Below are positions 26,588 through 35,507 of a stretch of 64,000 nt of DNA, piece after piece. Where the stretch lies: positions 409,951 to 473,950 of the forward strand of contig NZ_SGWI01000005.1 of assembly GCF_004519405.1 (NCBI RefSeq), given 5' to 3'. The position numbers and the translations under genes were made by a program. Within the stretch, counting starts at the first letter, position 1; every line of letters starts with the position of its first letter. Source of the DNA: Pseudomonas sp. BCA17 (GTDB lineage: Bacteria; Pseudomonadota; Gammaproteobacteria; Pseudomonadales; Pseudomonadaceae). The notes beneath the pieces were generated by a model. That model was given only the letters and a program-made list of their open reading frames with translations, had not been told where the DNA came from and searched no databases.

Positions 26588-27547
26588 ATGGAAACTCCAC
26601 TTTCCACTTCTGGAAACCTGCCGCCAAAACCCGGCACAAGACCGCCGCTGCAACTGAGCGGGCTGGACTTCAAATTGCTGCGCGTGTTCATGGCTGTGGT
26701 CGAAGCCGGCGGCTTCAGTGCCGCGCAGAACGAGCTGAATGTGGGGCTGGCGGCGATCAGCAAACAGATCTCCGACCTTGAGATTCGCATCGGCATGCGC
26801 CTGTGCACCCGGGGCAGGGAAGGGTTTGGGCTGACCGAAGAAGGCAAGTTGGTGTATCAAGCCTCCATCGAGTTATTTGCCTCGGTGGACAGTTTTCGCG
26901 ACAAGCTTAGTTCCGCGCAAAACGAACTTATCGGCGATCTTAGTGTGGGGATTATTGATAACACCGTATCGGACATTAATTCGCCGCTTATTGCAGCCCT
27001 GGGCAGATTACATAGCGAATCGCCAAAAATAAGATTGCGCCTGCACGCCTCGCAACTGGATGAAGTTGAACGCGGTGTGGTGGAAGGGCGCCTGGTCGCC
27101 GGCATCGTCCCGGTGTACCAACGCCGTGAAGAATTCGACTACTTCGCGCTGTACGAAGAAAAGGCCTACGCCTACTGCGCTGTAGGACATCCACTGTTCA
27201 ATACGGGCGACATAACGCCAGAAGTGTTACGCCAATACGAAGTGGTCAACCACCGGTATGCGATCCATCGTGACAAGGTCAACTTCGTCACCTACGACAG
27301 CCAGTCCGCCTCGGCCTCACAGGTGGAAGCCGTCGCCATCCTGATCCTGACCGGCCGCTTCCTCGGCTTCCTGCCGGAGCACTACGCGACGCCATGGGTA
27401 AGGGAAGGGCGCCTACGCGCACTGTGCCCGGATCAGGTCCACTTGAGCACAGCGCTCAACCTGATCCTGCGCCACAACGCGCCGCGCAGCCCGATGGTAA
27501 AAGCCTTCGCCGCAGCGCTGGGGGTAGACCTCAAAGCCGCGACATAA
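26588..27547 (+). CDS. LysR-family regulator of the lyase/importer cluster
   Basis: 319 residues from the ATG at 26588; the codon at 26570 is TTG. An unusual 30-residue Pro/Ser-rich leader precedes the helix-turn-helix (LKLLRVF-type helix, then GGFSAAQNELNVGLAAISKQI). A LysR effector domain follows. It is divergent from the lyase gene with 193 bases between. Two direct copies of TATTCAAGG (26480 and 26532) lie in this gap and may be part of its binding region. Confidence 0.83.
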   Translation: METPLSTSGNLPPKPGTRPPLQLSGLDFKLLRVFMAVVEAGGFSAAQNELNVGLAAISKQISDLEIRIGMRLCTRGREGFGLTEEGKLVYQASIELFASVDSFRDKLSSAQNELIGDLSVGIIDNTVSDINSPLIAALGRLHSESPKIRLRLHASQLDEVERGVVEGRLVAGIVPVYQRREEFDYFALYEEKAYAYCAVGHPLFNTGDITPEVLRQYEVVNHRYAIHRDKVNFVTYDSQSASASQVEAVAILILTGRFLGFLPEHYATPWVREGRLRALCPDQVHLSTALNLILRHNAPRSPMVKAFAAALGVDLKAAT

Positions 27548-27588
27548 TCCCTGCCGAACACCGATCAACAAGTTGACGAAGCTCAAAT

Positions 27589-27776
27589 GTGGGAGCTGTC
27601 GGGCCCCAGCGAGGCTGCGACGGTATCACCTCGGTTCAGCGGCCGATCCCATCCATCGGCATCGACCCCTAGCACCCCATGCTAGTGCGCTTCCTAGCTT
27701 GAAACCGATCAAAGTGTGGGAGCGCTCGAGCCCCCGCGAGGCAGCGATGGGATCGCCTCGGTCCACCTGCCGATCC
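27589..27776. repeat. Two diverged direct repeats of about 60 bases
   Basis: The segments 27589-27650 and 27716-27776 share the order GTGGGAGC...C-GAGGC-GCGA-GG-ATC-CCTCGGT...CCGATCC. The second copy differs at scattered positions. They lie between the LysR stop and the HAD gene end and look like old copies of a Pseudomonas intergenic repeat related to REP. Confidence 0.6.
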
Positions 27777-27787
27777 ATCCACCCACA

Positions 27788-28444
27788 TCACCGCTGCAAC
27801 TTGCCCAACTTCTTCTTCGCATGAAAATGCCGGAAATGCGCATCCTGCGCCGCCGCCAACAACTCCCGATCCCCACGCGTATCACCCCAGGCCCGCAGCC
27901 GATATTCCCCAAGGTCCCCATACACCGCCTCAAGCCGCAGCACCTTGTTCTCACAGCGGCAGTTGTTCCCGGTGAGTTGACCGGTCAATACCCCGTCAAC
28001 CACCTCGAGCTCAGTGCCAATCAACTTGATTCCAAGCCGATCGGCAAACGGCTGCAACACCAACGCCGGCGATGCCGAACACAGCGTCACTACTGCCCCC
28101 GAGCCCAACTCCTGTTCCACCGACAGTACGCCTGCCGGTCGCATCAACCGCGCCCAATTGCGCTGGCAATACTCCTCGGCTTTCTGCTGCACCCACGCCT
28201 TCTCCACCCCCGTCATAAAGGTGCGGATCAACTGCGCCTTCAACTCATCCCGGCTGATCTGCCGCACCAAATAGCGCATCCCCGGCACCGCCAGCTTGAC
28301 CATCCGGCCATAGAACTCACCGGTGCCAAAGGCGAACTTGAGGAAGGGCACGAAACTGTCGTGGTGGGTCAGGGTGCCGTCGAAGTCAAAGACGGAAAGT
28401 ACTTTGGCGTCAGCGGGGCCGGCTTCGAGCATGTCTGGGTTCAC
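27788..28444 (-). CDS. HAD-IB family hydrolase (phosphoserine-phosphatase-like)
   Basis: 218 residues from a GTG start at 28444, chosen because AAGGA lies 6 bases upstream; the next ATG (28432) has none. HAD motif I is FDFDGTLTHHDSFVPFL (near residue 20), motif II is LCSASPALVLQPFA, and motif III/IV is AWGDTRGDRELL. The cap between motifs I and II is of the small helical HAD-IB kind, seen in SerB and lysophosphatidate/phosphatidylglycerophosphate phosphatases. The C-terminus is Lys/His-rich. The substrate is unknown. Confidence 0.82.
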   Translation of the reverse strand: MNPDMLEAGPADAKVLSVFDFDGTLTHHDSFVPFLKFAFGTGEFYGRMVKLAVPGMRYLVRQISRDELKAQLIRTFMTGVEKAWVQQKAEEYCQRNWARLMRPAGVLSVEQELGSGAVVTLCSASPALVLQPFADRLGIKLIGTELEVVDGVLTGQLTGNNCRCENKVLRLEAVYGDLGEYRLRAWGDTRGDRELLAAAQDAHFRHFHAKKKLGKLQR

Positions 28445-28690
28445 GGGTGGTCCTTGATCGTTTGGAGCGGGTTCTCATAACTGTGTGACTGGCGCCCACT
28501 GCATGGGTTCAGGCCGATAACGGTTATGCAATTCAGATCAGCCAGAAGTCGTGATGTTGGGCTTTTACTGGCAATGATCAAGGGAGTTTACCCGGTCGGA
28601 CATAGGAATGAACGCCGTAGATGGCAGAGTATTTCCCACCGTCCAGCCATTCGACTTGGCGTGTTAAGACAAGTAGTGAGAGTTTTCAGG
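28445..28690. other. Intergenic region upstream of the HAD gene
   Basis: About 250 bases with no convincing ORF, repeat or RNA gene. It should hold the promoter of the HAD gene on the minus strand, but no confident -35/-10 pair is visible. Confidence 0.4.
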
Positions 28691-28730
28691 CAAAAAAACA
28701 CCCTGCGAAAGCGTAGCCCTCGCAGGGTGT
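28691..28730 (-). terminator. Intrinsic terminator of nrdB
   Basis: An 11-base perfect stem (ACACCCTGCGA at 28698-28708, TCGCAGGGTGT at 28720-28730) is followed on the minus strand by seven Ts. It lies about 60 bases beyond the nrdB stop. Confidence 0.85.
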
Positions 28731-28788
28731 GGGGGTGACCCTCTCATTAACCCGAATTATCCGGGCTTTTAAGACAAGCTCTAATTGA

Positions 28789-30039
28789 TCAATCCCAGCT
28801 CAACGCCCCACCCGTCTGGTACTCGATCACACGGGTCTCAAAGAAGTTCTTCTCTTTCTTCAAGTCCATGATCTCGCTCATCCAAGGGAACGGGTTAGTC
28901 GTGCCTGGATACTCTTCCTTCAAGCCAATCTGCGACAGACGACGGTTGGCGATGAACTTGAGGTAATCCTCCATCATCGCCGCATTCATGCCCAACACGC
29001 CGCGAGGCATGGTATCGCGTGCGTATTCGATCTCCAGTTGAGTCCCTTGCAGGATCATCTGGGTCGCTTCTTCCTTCATCTCGGCATCCCACAGGTGTGG
29101 GTTTTCGATTTTGATCTGGTTGATCACGTCGATACCGAAGTTCAGGTGCATCGACTCGTCGCGCAGGATGTACTGGAACTGTTCGGCCACGCCGGTCATT
29201 TTGTTGCGGCGGCCCATGGACAGGATCTGGGTGAAGCCGCAGTAGAAGAAGATGCCTTCCAGGACGCAGTAGTAGGCGACCAGGTTGCGCAGCAGTTCTT
29301 TGTCGGTGTCGACGGTGCCGGTTTCGAACTTCGGATCGGAGATCGAACGGGTGTACTTCAGGCCCCAGGCGGCTTTTTTAGCGACCGATGGGATCTCGTG
29401 GTACATGTTGAAGATCTCGCCTTCATCCATGGCCAGCGATTCGATGCAGTACTGGTAGGCGTGGGTGTGGATCGCTTCTTCGAAGGCCTGGCGCAGGATG
29501 TACTGGCGGCACTCCGGGTTGGTGATCAGGCGGTACACGGCCAGCACCAGGTTGTTGGCAACCAGGGAGTCGGCGGTGGAGAAGAAGCCCAGGTTGCGCA
29601 TGACGATACGGCGTTCGTCGTCGGTCAGGCCCTCGGGATTTTTCCACAGGGCGATGTCGGCGGTCATGTTGACCTCTTGCGGCATCCAGTGGTTGGCGCA
29701 GCCGTCGAGGTACTTCTGCCAGGCCCAGTCGTACTTGAACGGCACGAGTTGGTTGAGGTCGGCGCGGCAGTTGATCATGCGCTTTTCATCAACGGCGACG
29801 CGGGCGGAGGCGCCTTCGAGCTCGGCGAGGCCTTCGGCGATGTCGAGTTTGTCCAGGGCGGCCTTGGCGCGCACGATGGCGGCGGAGTCGCTGGCGGTGA
29901 CGGCACGGGCTTCAACCGCGGCAGCAGCACCGGCACCGTCGAGGCGGTCCATGTTGGCTTCGGTGGCGTGGCCGGCGTTGGCGCCTTTGGTGGCTACTTC
30001 GCCTTCTTCTTCTTTGTCGAATTCGTCCCAGCTCAGCAT
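28789..30039 (-). CDS. nrdB: Class Ia ribonucleotide reductase, small (beta) subunit
   Basis: 416 residues. The di-iron ligand motifs are visible: EEAIHTHAYQYCIESLAMDE and RDESMHLNFGIDVINQIK, and the radical Tyr lies in the first of these segments or close by. The protein generates the tyrosyl radical used by NrdA to make deoxyribonucleotides. The first about 85 residues (Asp/Glu/Ala-rich, WDEFDKEEEGE) precede the conserved core, as in other Pseudomonas NrdB. No nrdA is present on either side, which is unusual if the genes normally adjoin. The terminator is at 28691-28730. Confidence 0.93.
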   Translation of the reverse strand: MLSWDEFDKEEEGEVATKGANAGHATEANMDRLDGAGAAAAVEARAVTASDSAAIVRAKAALDKLDIAEGLAELEGASARVAVDEKRMINCRADLNQLVPFKYDWAWQKYLDGCANHWMPQEVNMTADIALWKNPEGLTDDERRIVMRNLGFFSTADSLVANNLVLAVYRLITNPECRQYILRQAFEEAIHTHAYQYCIESLAMDEGEIFNMYHEIPSVAKKAAWGLKYTRSISDPKFETGTVDTDKELLRNLVAYYCVLEGIFFYCGFTQILSMGRRNKMTGVAEQFQYILRDESMHLNFGIDVINQIKIENPHLWDAEMKEEATQMILQGTQLEIEYARDTMPRGVLGMNAAMMEDYLKFIANRRLSQIGLKEEYPGTTNPFPWMSEIMDLKKEKNFFETRVIEYQTGGALSWD

Positions 30040-30610
30040 GACGTGTCGTCTCCTGCGTGAGGGCTCAAAGTGCCCGTGTGAAACCGGATGGTTGGGTATT
30101 CACACGGCCCAGAGGCCGCGGTGGATCTTAAGGAATCGTTTGTTGCAGCTAGCGCACGCATTAAACGGAATAGGGTTACGGGTGCCCTGCGTGAGGCTTG
30201 AGGTGCGGAGCCGTGTTTGCTTGCTCCTGCGGGATGCCTCAGGTCTGGCTCTTCATCCCAATGTAAAGGGATATTGCAGGCCCGATTTACCCGCGCATTA
30301 TAGGGAAAAATTCGGCTTTGTGTTGCGGCGGATGGTCACTTGGGTGCGCCAAAATGACGTGGTTTGCGGCCAAAGCGTGTGTTTGCAAGGCTTTGCCGGG
30401 ATTGGATTTTTTTGACGGGCGGTGAGAGGTTTTTTGTAAGCAGAGGGCAAGGGTGCGGGGTAGGGCTTTATAAGGAGGGTGTGGCGGCTGATGCCATCGG
30501 GAGCAAGCCCCCGCCCGCAGGTTGATAGCGGTGTGCCAGATGCAGGTTCTTGGCCGCAAGAATGATTTCTTGCGGCGACCAAGATCCAGGATTAAATCTT
30601 AAAGAACTTA
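30040..30610. other. Long non-coding gap upstream of nrdB
   Basis: About 570 bases without a credible gene; the short ORFs on the minus strand here lack SDs and have poor codon usage. It includes one lone REP-like core near 30497-30523 (GGGAGCAAGCCCCCGCCCGC). I searched for the paired NrdR boxes expected at ribonucleotide reductase promoters and did not see them. Confidence 0.4.
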
Positions 30611-30880
30611 TTATCCGTTAGAGCAGCCGTTGCCCATGACTTGGTATTGCAGAATATGCCGCTGACCTTGCGAGTCTTCATATTCCATTTGTACCGGTAC
30701 TACTTGGCAAACTTCCGGGATTTCACTCATGGAGAGTACTTTGGCGACGTCCAAGTGCGTGCTGTAAGTGTAATCCTCGACAACCGGGGCGTTCTGGCCG
30801 GCCAGTTCGGTCGGGGCCTCATCGGCCAGGGCGGCGGTGGCGCACAAGCTGCTGAGGGCCATGACTATTAAAGCTTTCAT
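30611..30880 (-). CDS. DUF2790 small secreted protein
   Basis: 89 residues from the ATG at 30880. A signal peptide (MKALIVMALSSLCATAALA) leads into a DUF2790 domain with DYTYSTHLDVAKVLSMSEIPEVC and the ending MEYEDSQGQRHILQYQVMGNGC. Pseudomonads encode several of these small periplasmic proteins, often copper- or stress-responsive; a role here cannot be assigned. The two Cys residues may form a disulphide. Confidence 0.8.
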   Translation of the reverse strand: MKALIVMALSSLCATAALADEAPTELAGQNAPVVEDYTYSTHLDVAKVLSMSEIPEVCQVVPVQMEYEDSQGQRHILQYQVMGNGCSNG

Positions 30881-31293
30881 TTGTCTATTTACCTTATTGA
30901 GGTCGAAGTGGGTCACGGGGCCCTTGTGAGGCCACGTGTGTAACTTAAGGTCGGTAAGTTCGGATTAACGTTGCCTTCGTGGGGGCTGTTGCGTTGTTAA
31001 TCACTGCTGTGTTGAACACAGCGCCTTGGTTGGCGGAGTTGATTTTAGGCGTGCGGGTTATATTCATATACCCGTGCTTTTGATAAACACTATTGGCGGT
31101 TTTTGTAACAATCCCGTGGTAAAGGTTTTTTCACAAACAGGCAAAGCGCCGCAGGCTGCGGGCCAGAGCAGCACACGGGCATAGCAGGGCAATTTGTAGG
31201 GGCTTGTTACTACCATCGTCGAATGGTTCTATAGACCAGCCCCGGCTAAAACAGGGTCATACAAAAACAACGATTGTCACCGAGGTAAGAAAG
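30881..31293. promoter_or_regulatory. Divergent promoter region for the DUF2790 gene and acs
   Basis: About 410 bases with no gene. A tandem GTATAT-like AT-rich patch (about 31060-31075) and a GC-rich hairpin (GCGCCGCAGGCTGCGGGCC, about 31146) are visible. acs genes are usually strongly regulated, so most control sites are expected here, but no named site can be supported. Confidence 0.35.
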
Positions 31294-33249
31294 ATGAGTG
31301 CGGCTTCCCTGTACCCCGTTCGCCCCGAAGTAGCAGCCAACACGCTGACCGACGAGGCGACCTACAAGGCCATGTACCAGCAGTCGGTGGTCAACCCCGA
31401 TGGCTTCTGGCGCGAACAAGCCAAGCGCCTTGACTGGGTCAAGCCTTTCACCGCGGTGAAGCAGACCTCTTTCGACGATCACCATGTCGACATCAAATGG
31501 TTTGCCGATGGCACCCTGAACGTTTCCTACAACTGCCTGGACCGTCATCTCGCCGAGCGTGGCGACCAGGCCGCGATCATCTGGGAAGGCGATGACCCTT
31601 CCGAAAGCCGCACCATCACCTACCGCGAGCTGCATGAAGAAGTCTGCAAGTTCGCCAACGCCCTTCGCGGCCAGGATGTGCATCGCGGCGACGTGGTGAC
31701 TATCTATATGCCAATGATCCCCGAAGCCGTGGTCGCCATGCTGGCGTGTACCCGCATCGGTGCGATTCATTCCGTGGTATTCGGCGGTTTTTCCCCTGAA
31801 GCCCTGGCCGGTCGCATTATCGACTGTCGGTCGAAGGTAGTGATCACTGCCGACGAAGGCATCCGCGCGGGTAAGAAGATTCCGCTGAAGGCTAACGTCG
31901 ACGACGCCCTGACCAACCCGGAAACCAGCAGCATCCAGAAGGTCATCGTGTGCAAGCGCACCAATGGCGCGATCAAGTGGAACCAGCATCGCGACATCTG
32001 GTACGAAGACCTGATGAAAGTGGCGGGGACCGTGTGTGCGCCGAAAGAGATGGGCGCCGAAGAAGCGCTGTTCATCCTCTACACCTCGGGTTCCACCGGT
32101 AAGCCCAAGGGTGTGCAGCACACCACCGGTGGCTACCTGCTCTACGCCGCCCTGACCCATGAGCGTGTGTTCGACTACCGTCCGGGCGAAATCTACTGGT
32201 GCACCGCCGACGTCGGCTGGGTCACCGGCCACACTTATATTGTCTATGGCCCGTTGGCCAACGGCGCGACCACGCTGCTGTTCGAAGGTGTGCCGAACTA
32301 CCCGGATATCACCCGGGTGGCGAAGATTGTCGACAAGCACAAGGTCAATATCCTCTACACCGCGCCGACCGCGATCCGCGCAATGATGGCTTCCGGTACC
32401 GCCGCGTGCGAAGGCGCTGACGGTAGCAGCTTGCGTCTGCTCGGTTCGGTCGGTGAGCCGATTAACCCTGAAGCGTGGGACTGGTACTACAAGAACGTCG
32501 GCCAATCCCGTTGCCCGATCGTCGATACCTGGTGGCAAACCGAGACCGGCGCCACCCTGATGAGCCCGCTGCCGGGCGCCCACGCACTCAAGCCGGGTTC
32601 GGCTGCGCGTCCGTTCTTTGGCGTGGTGCCGGCGCTGGTGGACAACCTGGGCAACATCATCGAGGGCGCTGCCGAAGGCAACCTGGTGATCCTCGATTCG
32701 TGGCCAGGCCAGGCGCGTACCCTGTACGGCGACCACGACCGTTTCGTCGACACCTACTTCAAGACCTTCCGGGGCATGTACTTCACCGGCGACGGCGCCC
32801 GTCGCGATGAAGATGGCTACTGGTGGATCACCGGGCGTGTGGATGACGTGTTGAACGTGTCCGGCCACCGCATGGGGACCGCCGAGATCGAAAGCGCCAT
32901 GGTCGCGCACCCTAAAGTCGCGGAAGCGGCGGTAGTGGGTGTACCCCATGACATCAAGGGGCAGGGCATCTACGTGTATGTCACCCTCAAAAATGGTGAA
33001 GAGCCCAATGAAGCGCTGCGCCTGGAGCTGAAAAACTGGGTGCGCAGGGAGATCGGGCCAATTGCGTCGCCGGACGTGATCCAGTGGGCACCGGGCTTGC
33101 CGAAGACGCGCTCGGGGAAAATCATGCGGCGGATTCTGCGCAAGATTGCTACCGCGGAATATGACGGGTTGGGGGACATCTCCACACTGGCAGACCCTGG
33201 GGTAGTGGCGCATTTGATTGAAACGCACAAGGCCATGAACGCCGCGTAA
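31294..33249 (+). CDS. acs: Acetyl-CoA synthetase
   Basis: 651 residues from the ATG at 31294 with SD GAGGTAAG. The enzyme activates acetate through acetyl-AMP to acetyl-CoA. The ANL-family P-loop (LYTSGSTGKPKG, near residue 265), the A5-like motif DTWWQTETG, the hinge region GRVDDVLNVSGHRMGTAEIE and the C-terminal acetylation site PKTRSGKIMRR are all intact. Lys acetylation there normally turns the enzyme off. It stands upstream of the arginine transport operon, as in P. aeruginosa (PA0887), and ends in a clear terminator. Confidence 0.95.
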   Translation: MSAASLYPVRPEVAANTLTDEATYKAMYQQSVVNPDGFWREQAKRLDWVKPFTAVKQTSFDDHHVDIKWFADGTLNVSYNCLDRHLAERGDQAAIIWEGDDPSESRTITYRELHEEVCKFANALRGQDVHRGDVVTIYMPMIPEAVVAMLACTRIGAIHSVVFGGFSPEALAGRIIDCRSKVVITADEGIRAGKKIPLKANVDDALTNPETSSIQKVIVCKRTNGAIKWNQHRDIWYEDLMKVAGTVCAPKEMGAEEALFILYTSGSTGKPKGVQHTTGGYLLYAALTHERVFDYRPGEIYWCTADVGWVTGHTYIVYGPLANGATTLLFEGVPNYPDITRVAKIVDKHKVNILYTAPTAIRAMMASGTAACEGADGSSLRLLGSVGEPINPEAWDWYYKNVGQSRCPIVDTWWQTETGATLMSPLPGAHALKPGSAARPFFGVVPALVDNLGNIIEGAAEGNLVILDSWPGQARTLYGDHDRFVDTYFKTFRGMYFTGDGARRDEDGYWWITGRVDDVLNVSGHRMGTAEIESAMVAHPKVAEAAVVGVPHDIKGQGIYVYVTLKNGEEPNEALRLELKNWVRREIGPIASPDVIQWAPGLPKTRSGKIMRRILRKIATAEYDGLGDISTLADPGVVAHLIETHKAMNAA

Positions 33250-33267
33250 GGCGTACAGAGTGTCCAA

Positions 33268-33303
33268 AGCCCCGTCCGGTGCAAGCCGGGCGGGGCTTTT
33301 TAA
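33268..33303 (+). terminator. Intrinsic terminator of acs
   Basis: The stem AGCCCCG(TCCGG)...(CCGGG)CGGGGCT at 33268-33297 is followed by TTTTTAAT. It lies 18 bases after the stop codon. Confidence 0.85.
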
Positions 33304-33330
33304 TGATATTTGGAAAACGCCGAGAGCCGG

Positions 33331-33417
33331 GGTGGAAGGGGGCTTGCTCCCGATAGCGGCGGACCAGTGGGCACCTCTATGACTGACCCATCGCTATCGG
33401 AAACCAGCCCCTTCACA
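33331..33417. repeat. Degenerate REPIN after acs
   Basis: GGGGGCTTGCTCCCGATAGCGG at about 33339-33360 is partly mirrored by ATCGCTATCGG...CAGCCCCTTC at 33390-33412. The right copy has lost the central bases, so this is an imperfect REP doublet. Confidence 0.55.
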
Positions 33418-33940
33418 CATTGAATAGCATTGCAGGGCGGGAATCGTATGGAGGCTGAGGGCTCGTACACCCACCAAGCCAATAAATATCGGTTTCTATC
33501 GTAGAACGTTTCTGAATGTTACCGAGCGCCCTGAATGTGTAACCTTGCGCCCAAACATGAGGCAATGTGCTACGCCAACGCCCCGAAAAACCGCGTTTTA
33601 GACACCCCAGGAAATAAGATTAAACGCCAGACTTGCCGTGCTAGAAGGGTTTGCGAATAATAGGCCCGCAATTTGCAGCATCAACAGGTTTAATATCTTT
33701 TGTCTCTGCATAAAAAACAGGGGCTGTCAATGTGCTGGAACCGCTTTCTCGGTGCTTCTGTAAATTGTTGTCGCATTGAGGAAATATCGGCTTCCGGCCT
33801 GTCGTTAGAATGCCGATCACTCGCTCGTCGTCGCAGGTTTATACCGTTGTAGGACGCAGCGCCGCTATTCGGTTTCATTTAAGTCGCATCGTGGGCCACG
33901 GCTCATACTGCTTTTTGCCCTATACCGATGGAGTCCCAAG
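33418..33940. promoter_or_regulatory. Leader and promoter region of the aot operon
   Basis: About 520 bases without a gene. An ArgR-type half-site (TGTCGC-N8-AA) is at 33769-33784. A weaker one (TGTCGT) is at 33800, and CGTCGC at 33829, each about 30 bases apart. This suggests ArgR binds on one face of the helix. A long 5' leader to aotJ seems likely. Confidence 0.45.
33769..33784 (+). promoter_or_regulatory. Candidate ArgR half-site upstream of aotJ
   Basis: TGTCGC, 8 bases, AA: an exact match to the half-site pattern I know for Pseudomonas ArgR (an AraC-family protein). Partner sites at 33747 and 33800 are imperfect, so confidence is moderate. Confidence 0.5.
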
Positions 33941-34726
33941 ATGAAGAAACTTGTGCTGTTGGGCGCCCTGGCGCTGTCCGTGCTGTCCATGCAGGCTTTC
34001 GCTGATGAGAAGCCCCTGAAGATTGGTATCGAAGCGGCTTACCCTCCGTTTGCCTCGAAGGCGCCGGATGGCAGCATCGTGGGTTTTGACTACGACATCG
34101 GTAACGCGCTGTGCGCAGAGATGAAGGTCAAGTGCGTCTGGGTCGAGCAAGAATTCGACGGCCTGATCCCTGCGCTGAAAGTGCGCAAGATCGACGCGAT
34201 CCTGTCGTCCATGTCCATCACCGACGACCGCAAGAAGTCCGTGGATTTCACCAATCGCTACTACCTGAGCCCAGCGCAGCTGGTGATGAAGGAAGGCACC
34301 ACGGTCAGCGACAGCCTGGATGAATTGAAAGGCAAGAAAATCGGCGTGCAACGCGGTTCGATCCACGATCGCTTCGCCAAGGAAGTCCTGGCCCCTAAAG
34401 GCGCCACGGTTGTGCCTTACAGCTCGCAGAACGAAATCTACCTGGACGTGGAAGCAGGTCGCCTCGACGGCACCGTGGCTGACGCCACCCTGCTGCAGGA
34501 CGGTTTCCTGAAAACTCCGGCCGGTAAAGGCTACGCGTTCGTGGGCCCACAGTTCACCGACGCCAAGTACTTCGGCGACGGCATCGGCATCGCTGTACGC
34601 AAAGGCGACAAGGCCGAGCTGGACAAGATCAACGCGGCCATCGCAGCGATCCGTGCCAACGGCGAATACAAGAAAATCCAGGACAAATACTTCGACTTCG
34701 ATATTTACGGTGCTGACCCTAAGTAA
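33941..34726 (+). CDS. aotJ: Arginine/ornithine-binding periplasmic protein
   Basis: 261 residues with a signal peptide ending MQAFA-DEKPLKIG. SBP family 3 signatures follow: EAAYPPFASKAPDGSIVGFDYDIG and LSSMSITDDRKKSVDFTNRYY. It captures arginine and ornithine for the AotQMP importer. It is first in aotJQMOP-argR, the order known in P. aeruginosa. The 91-base gap to aotQ carries no strong terminator, so transcription continues, perhaps at reduced level. Confidence 0.92.
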   Translation: MKKLVLLGALALSVLSMQAFADEKPLKIGIEAAYPPFASKAPDGSIVGFDYDIGNALCAEMKVKCVWVEQEFDGLIPALKVRKIDAILSSMSITDDRKKSVDFTNRYYLSPAQLVMKEGTTVSDSLDELKGKKIGVQRGSIHDRFAKEVLAPKGATVVPYSSQNEIYLDVEAGRLDGTVADATLLQDGFLKTPAGKGYAFVGPQFTDAKYFGDGIGIAVRKGDKAELDKINAAIAAIRANGEYKKIQDKYFDFDIYGADPK

Positions 34727-34817
34727 CTCGTCGCAGCTGTCTGTCCAGAATGGCGCAAGCAACAGAATTCCTGCGGTTTGCGCCATTTTTTCATCCCCCT
34801 TTTCGAGGACCTGAATC

Positions 34818-35507
34818 ATGTTGAAAGGCTACGGGGCCGTCATCCTCGATGGCGCATGGTTGACGCTTCAGCTCGCCTTGTCGTCCATGGCCTTGGCCAT
34901 TGTTCTGGGTCTGATCGGGGTCGCGTTGCGCCTGTCGCCGGTGCGCTGGTTGGCCTGGCTGGGTGACTTGTACTCCACGGTGATCCGCGGGATCCCCGAC
35001 CTGGTGCTGATCCTGCTGATTTTCTACGGCGGTCAGGACCTGCTCAACCGCGTCGCGCCGATGCTCGGCTACGACGACTATATCGACTTGAACCCCTTGG
35101 CCGCCGGTATCGGCACCCTGGGTTTCATCTTTGGCGCCTACCTCTCGGAAACTTTCCGTGGCGCCTTCATGGCCATTCCCAAAGGCCAGGCCGAGGCCGG
35201 TCTGGCGTATGGCATGAGCAGCTTCCAGGTGTTTTTCCGGGTGATGGTGCCGCAGATGATCCGGCTGGCGATCCCCGGGTTCACCAACAACTGGCTGGTA
35301 CTCACCAAGGCCACCGCGCTGATTTCGGTGGTGGGCCTGCAAGACATGATGTTCAAGGCCAAGCAGGCGGCAGACGCCACCCGCGAACCTTTTACCTTCT
35401 TCCTCGCAGTGGCGGCGATGTACCTGGTGATCACCAGCGTATCGTTGCTGGCCTTGCGTCATCTTGAGAAGCGCTACTCGGTAGGCGTAAGGGCGGCTGA
35501 TCTATGA
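34818..35507 (+). CDS. aotQ: Arginine/ornithine ABC transporter permease
   Basis: 229 residues, five membrane helices, HisQ type. The EAA loop is visible as GQAEAGLAYGMSSFQVFFRV (near residue 140) and the N-terminal LKGYGAVILDGAWLTLQLAL is typical. It pairs with AotM to form the channel. The stop overlaps the aotM start by 4 bases. Confidence 0.92.
   Translation: MLKGYGAVILDGAWLTLQLALSSMALAIVLGLIGVALRLSPVRWLAWLGDLYSTVIRGIPDLVLILLIFYGGQDLLNRVAPMLGYDDYIDLNPLAAGIGTLGFIFGAYLSETFRGAFMAIPKGQAEAGLAYGMSSFQVFFRVMVPQMIRLAIPGFTNNWLVLTKATALISVVGLQDMMFKAKQAADATREPFTFFLAVAAMYLVITSVSLLALRHLEKRYSVGVRAADL

Noticed and set aside
29038..30060. 340-codon plus-strand frame over nrdB
   Set aside because: Val/Gly/Asp-rich mirror of nrdB without motifs or SD.
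30040..30300. NrdR boxes upstream of nrdB
   Set aside because: No pair matching the NrdR consensus was found by eye.
30298..30582. Short minus-strand frames in the gap upstream of nrdB
   Set aside because: No SD and unnatural composition; the stretch contains a lone REP core.
31246..33267. 673-codon antisense frame over acs
   Set aside because: Same reason: fully overlapped by acs, whose motifs are intact.
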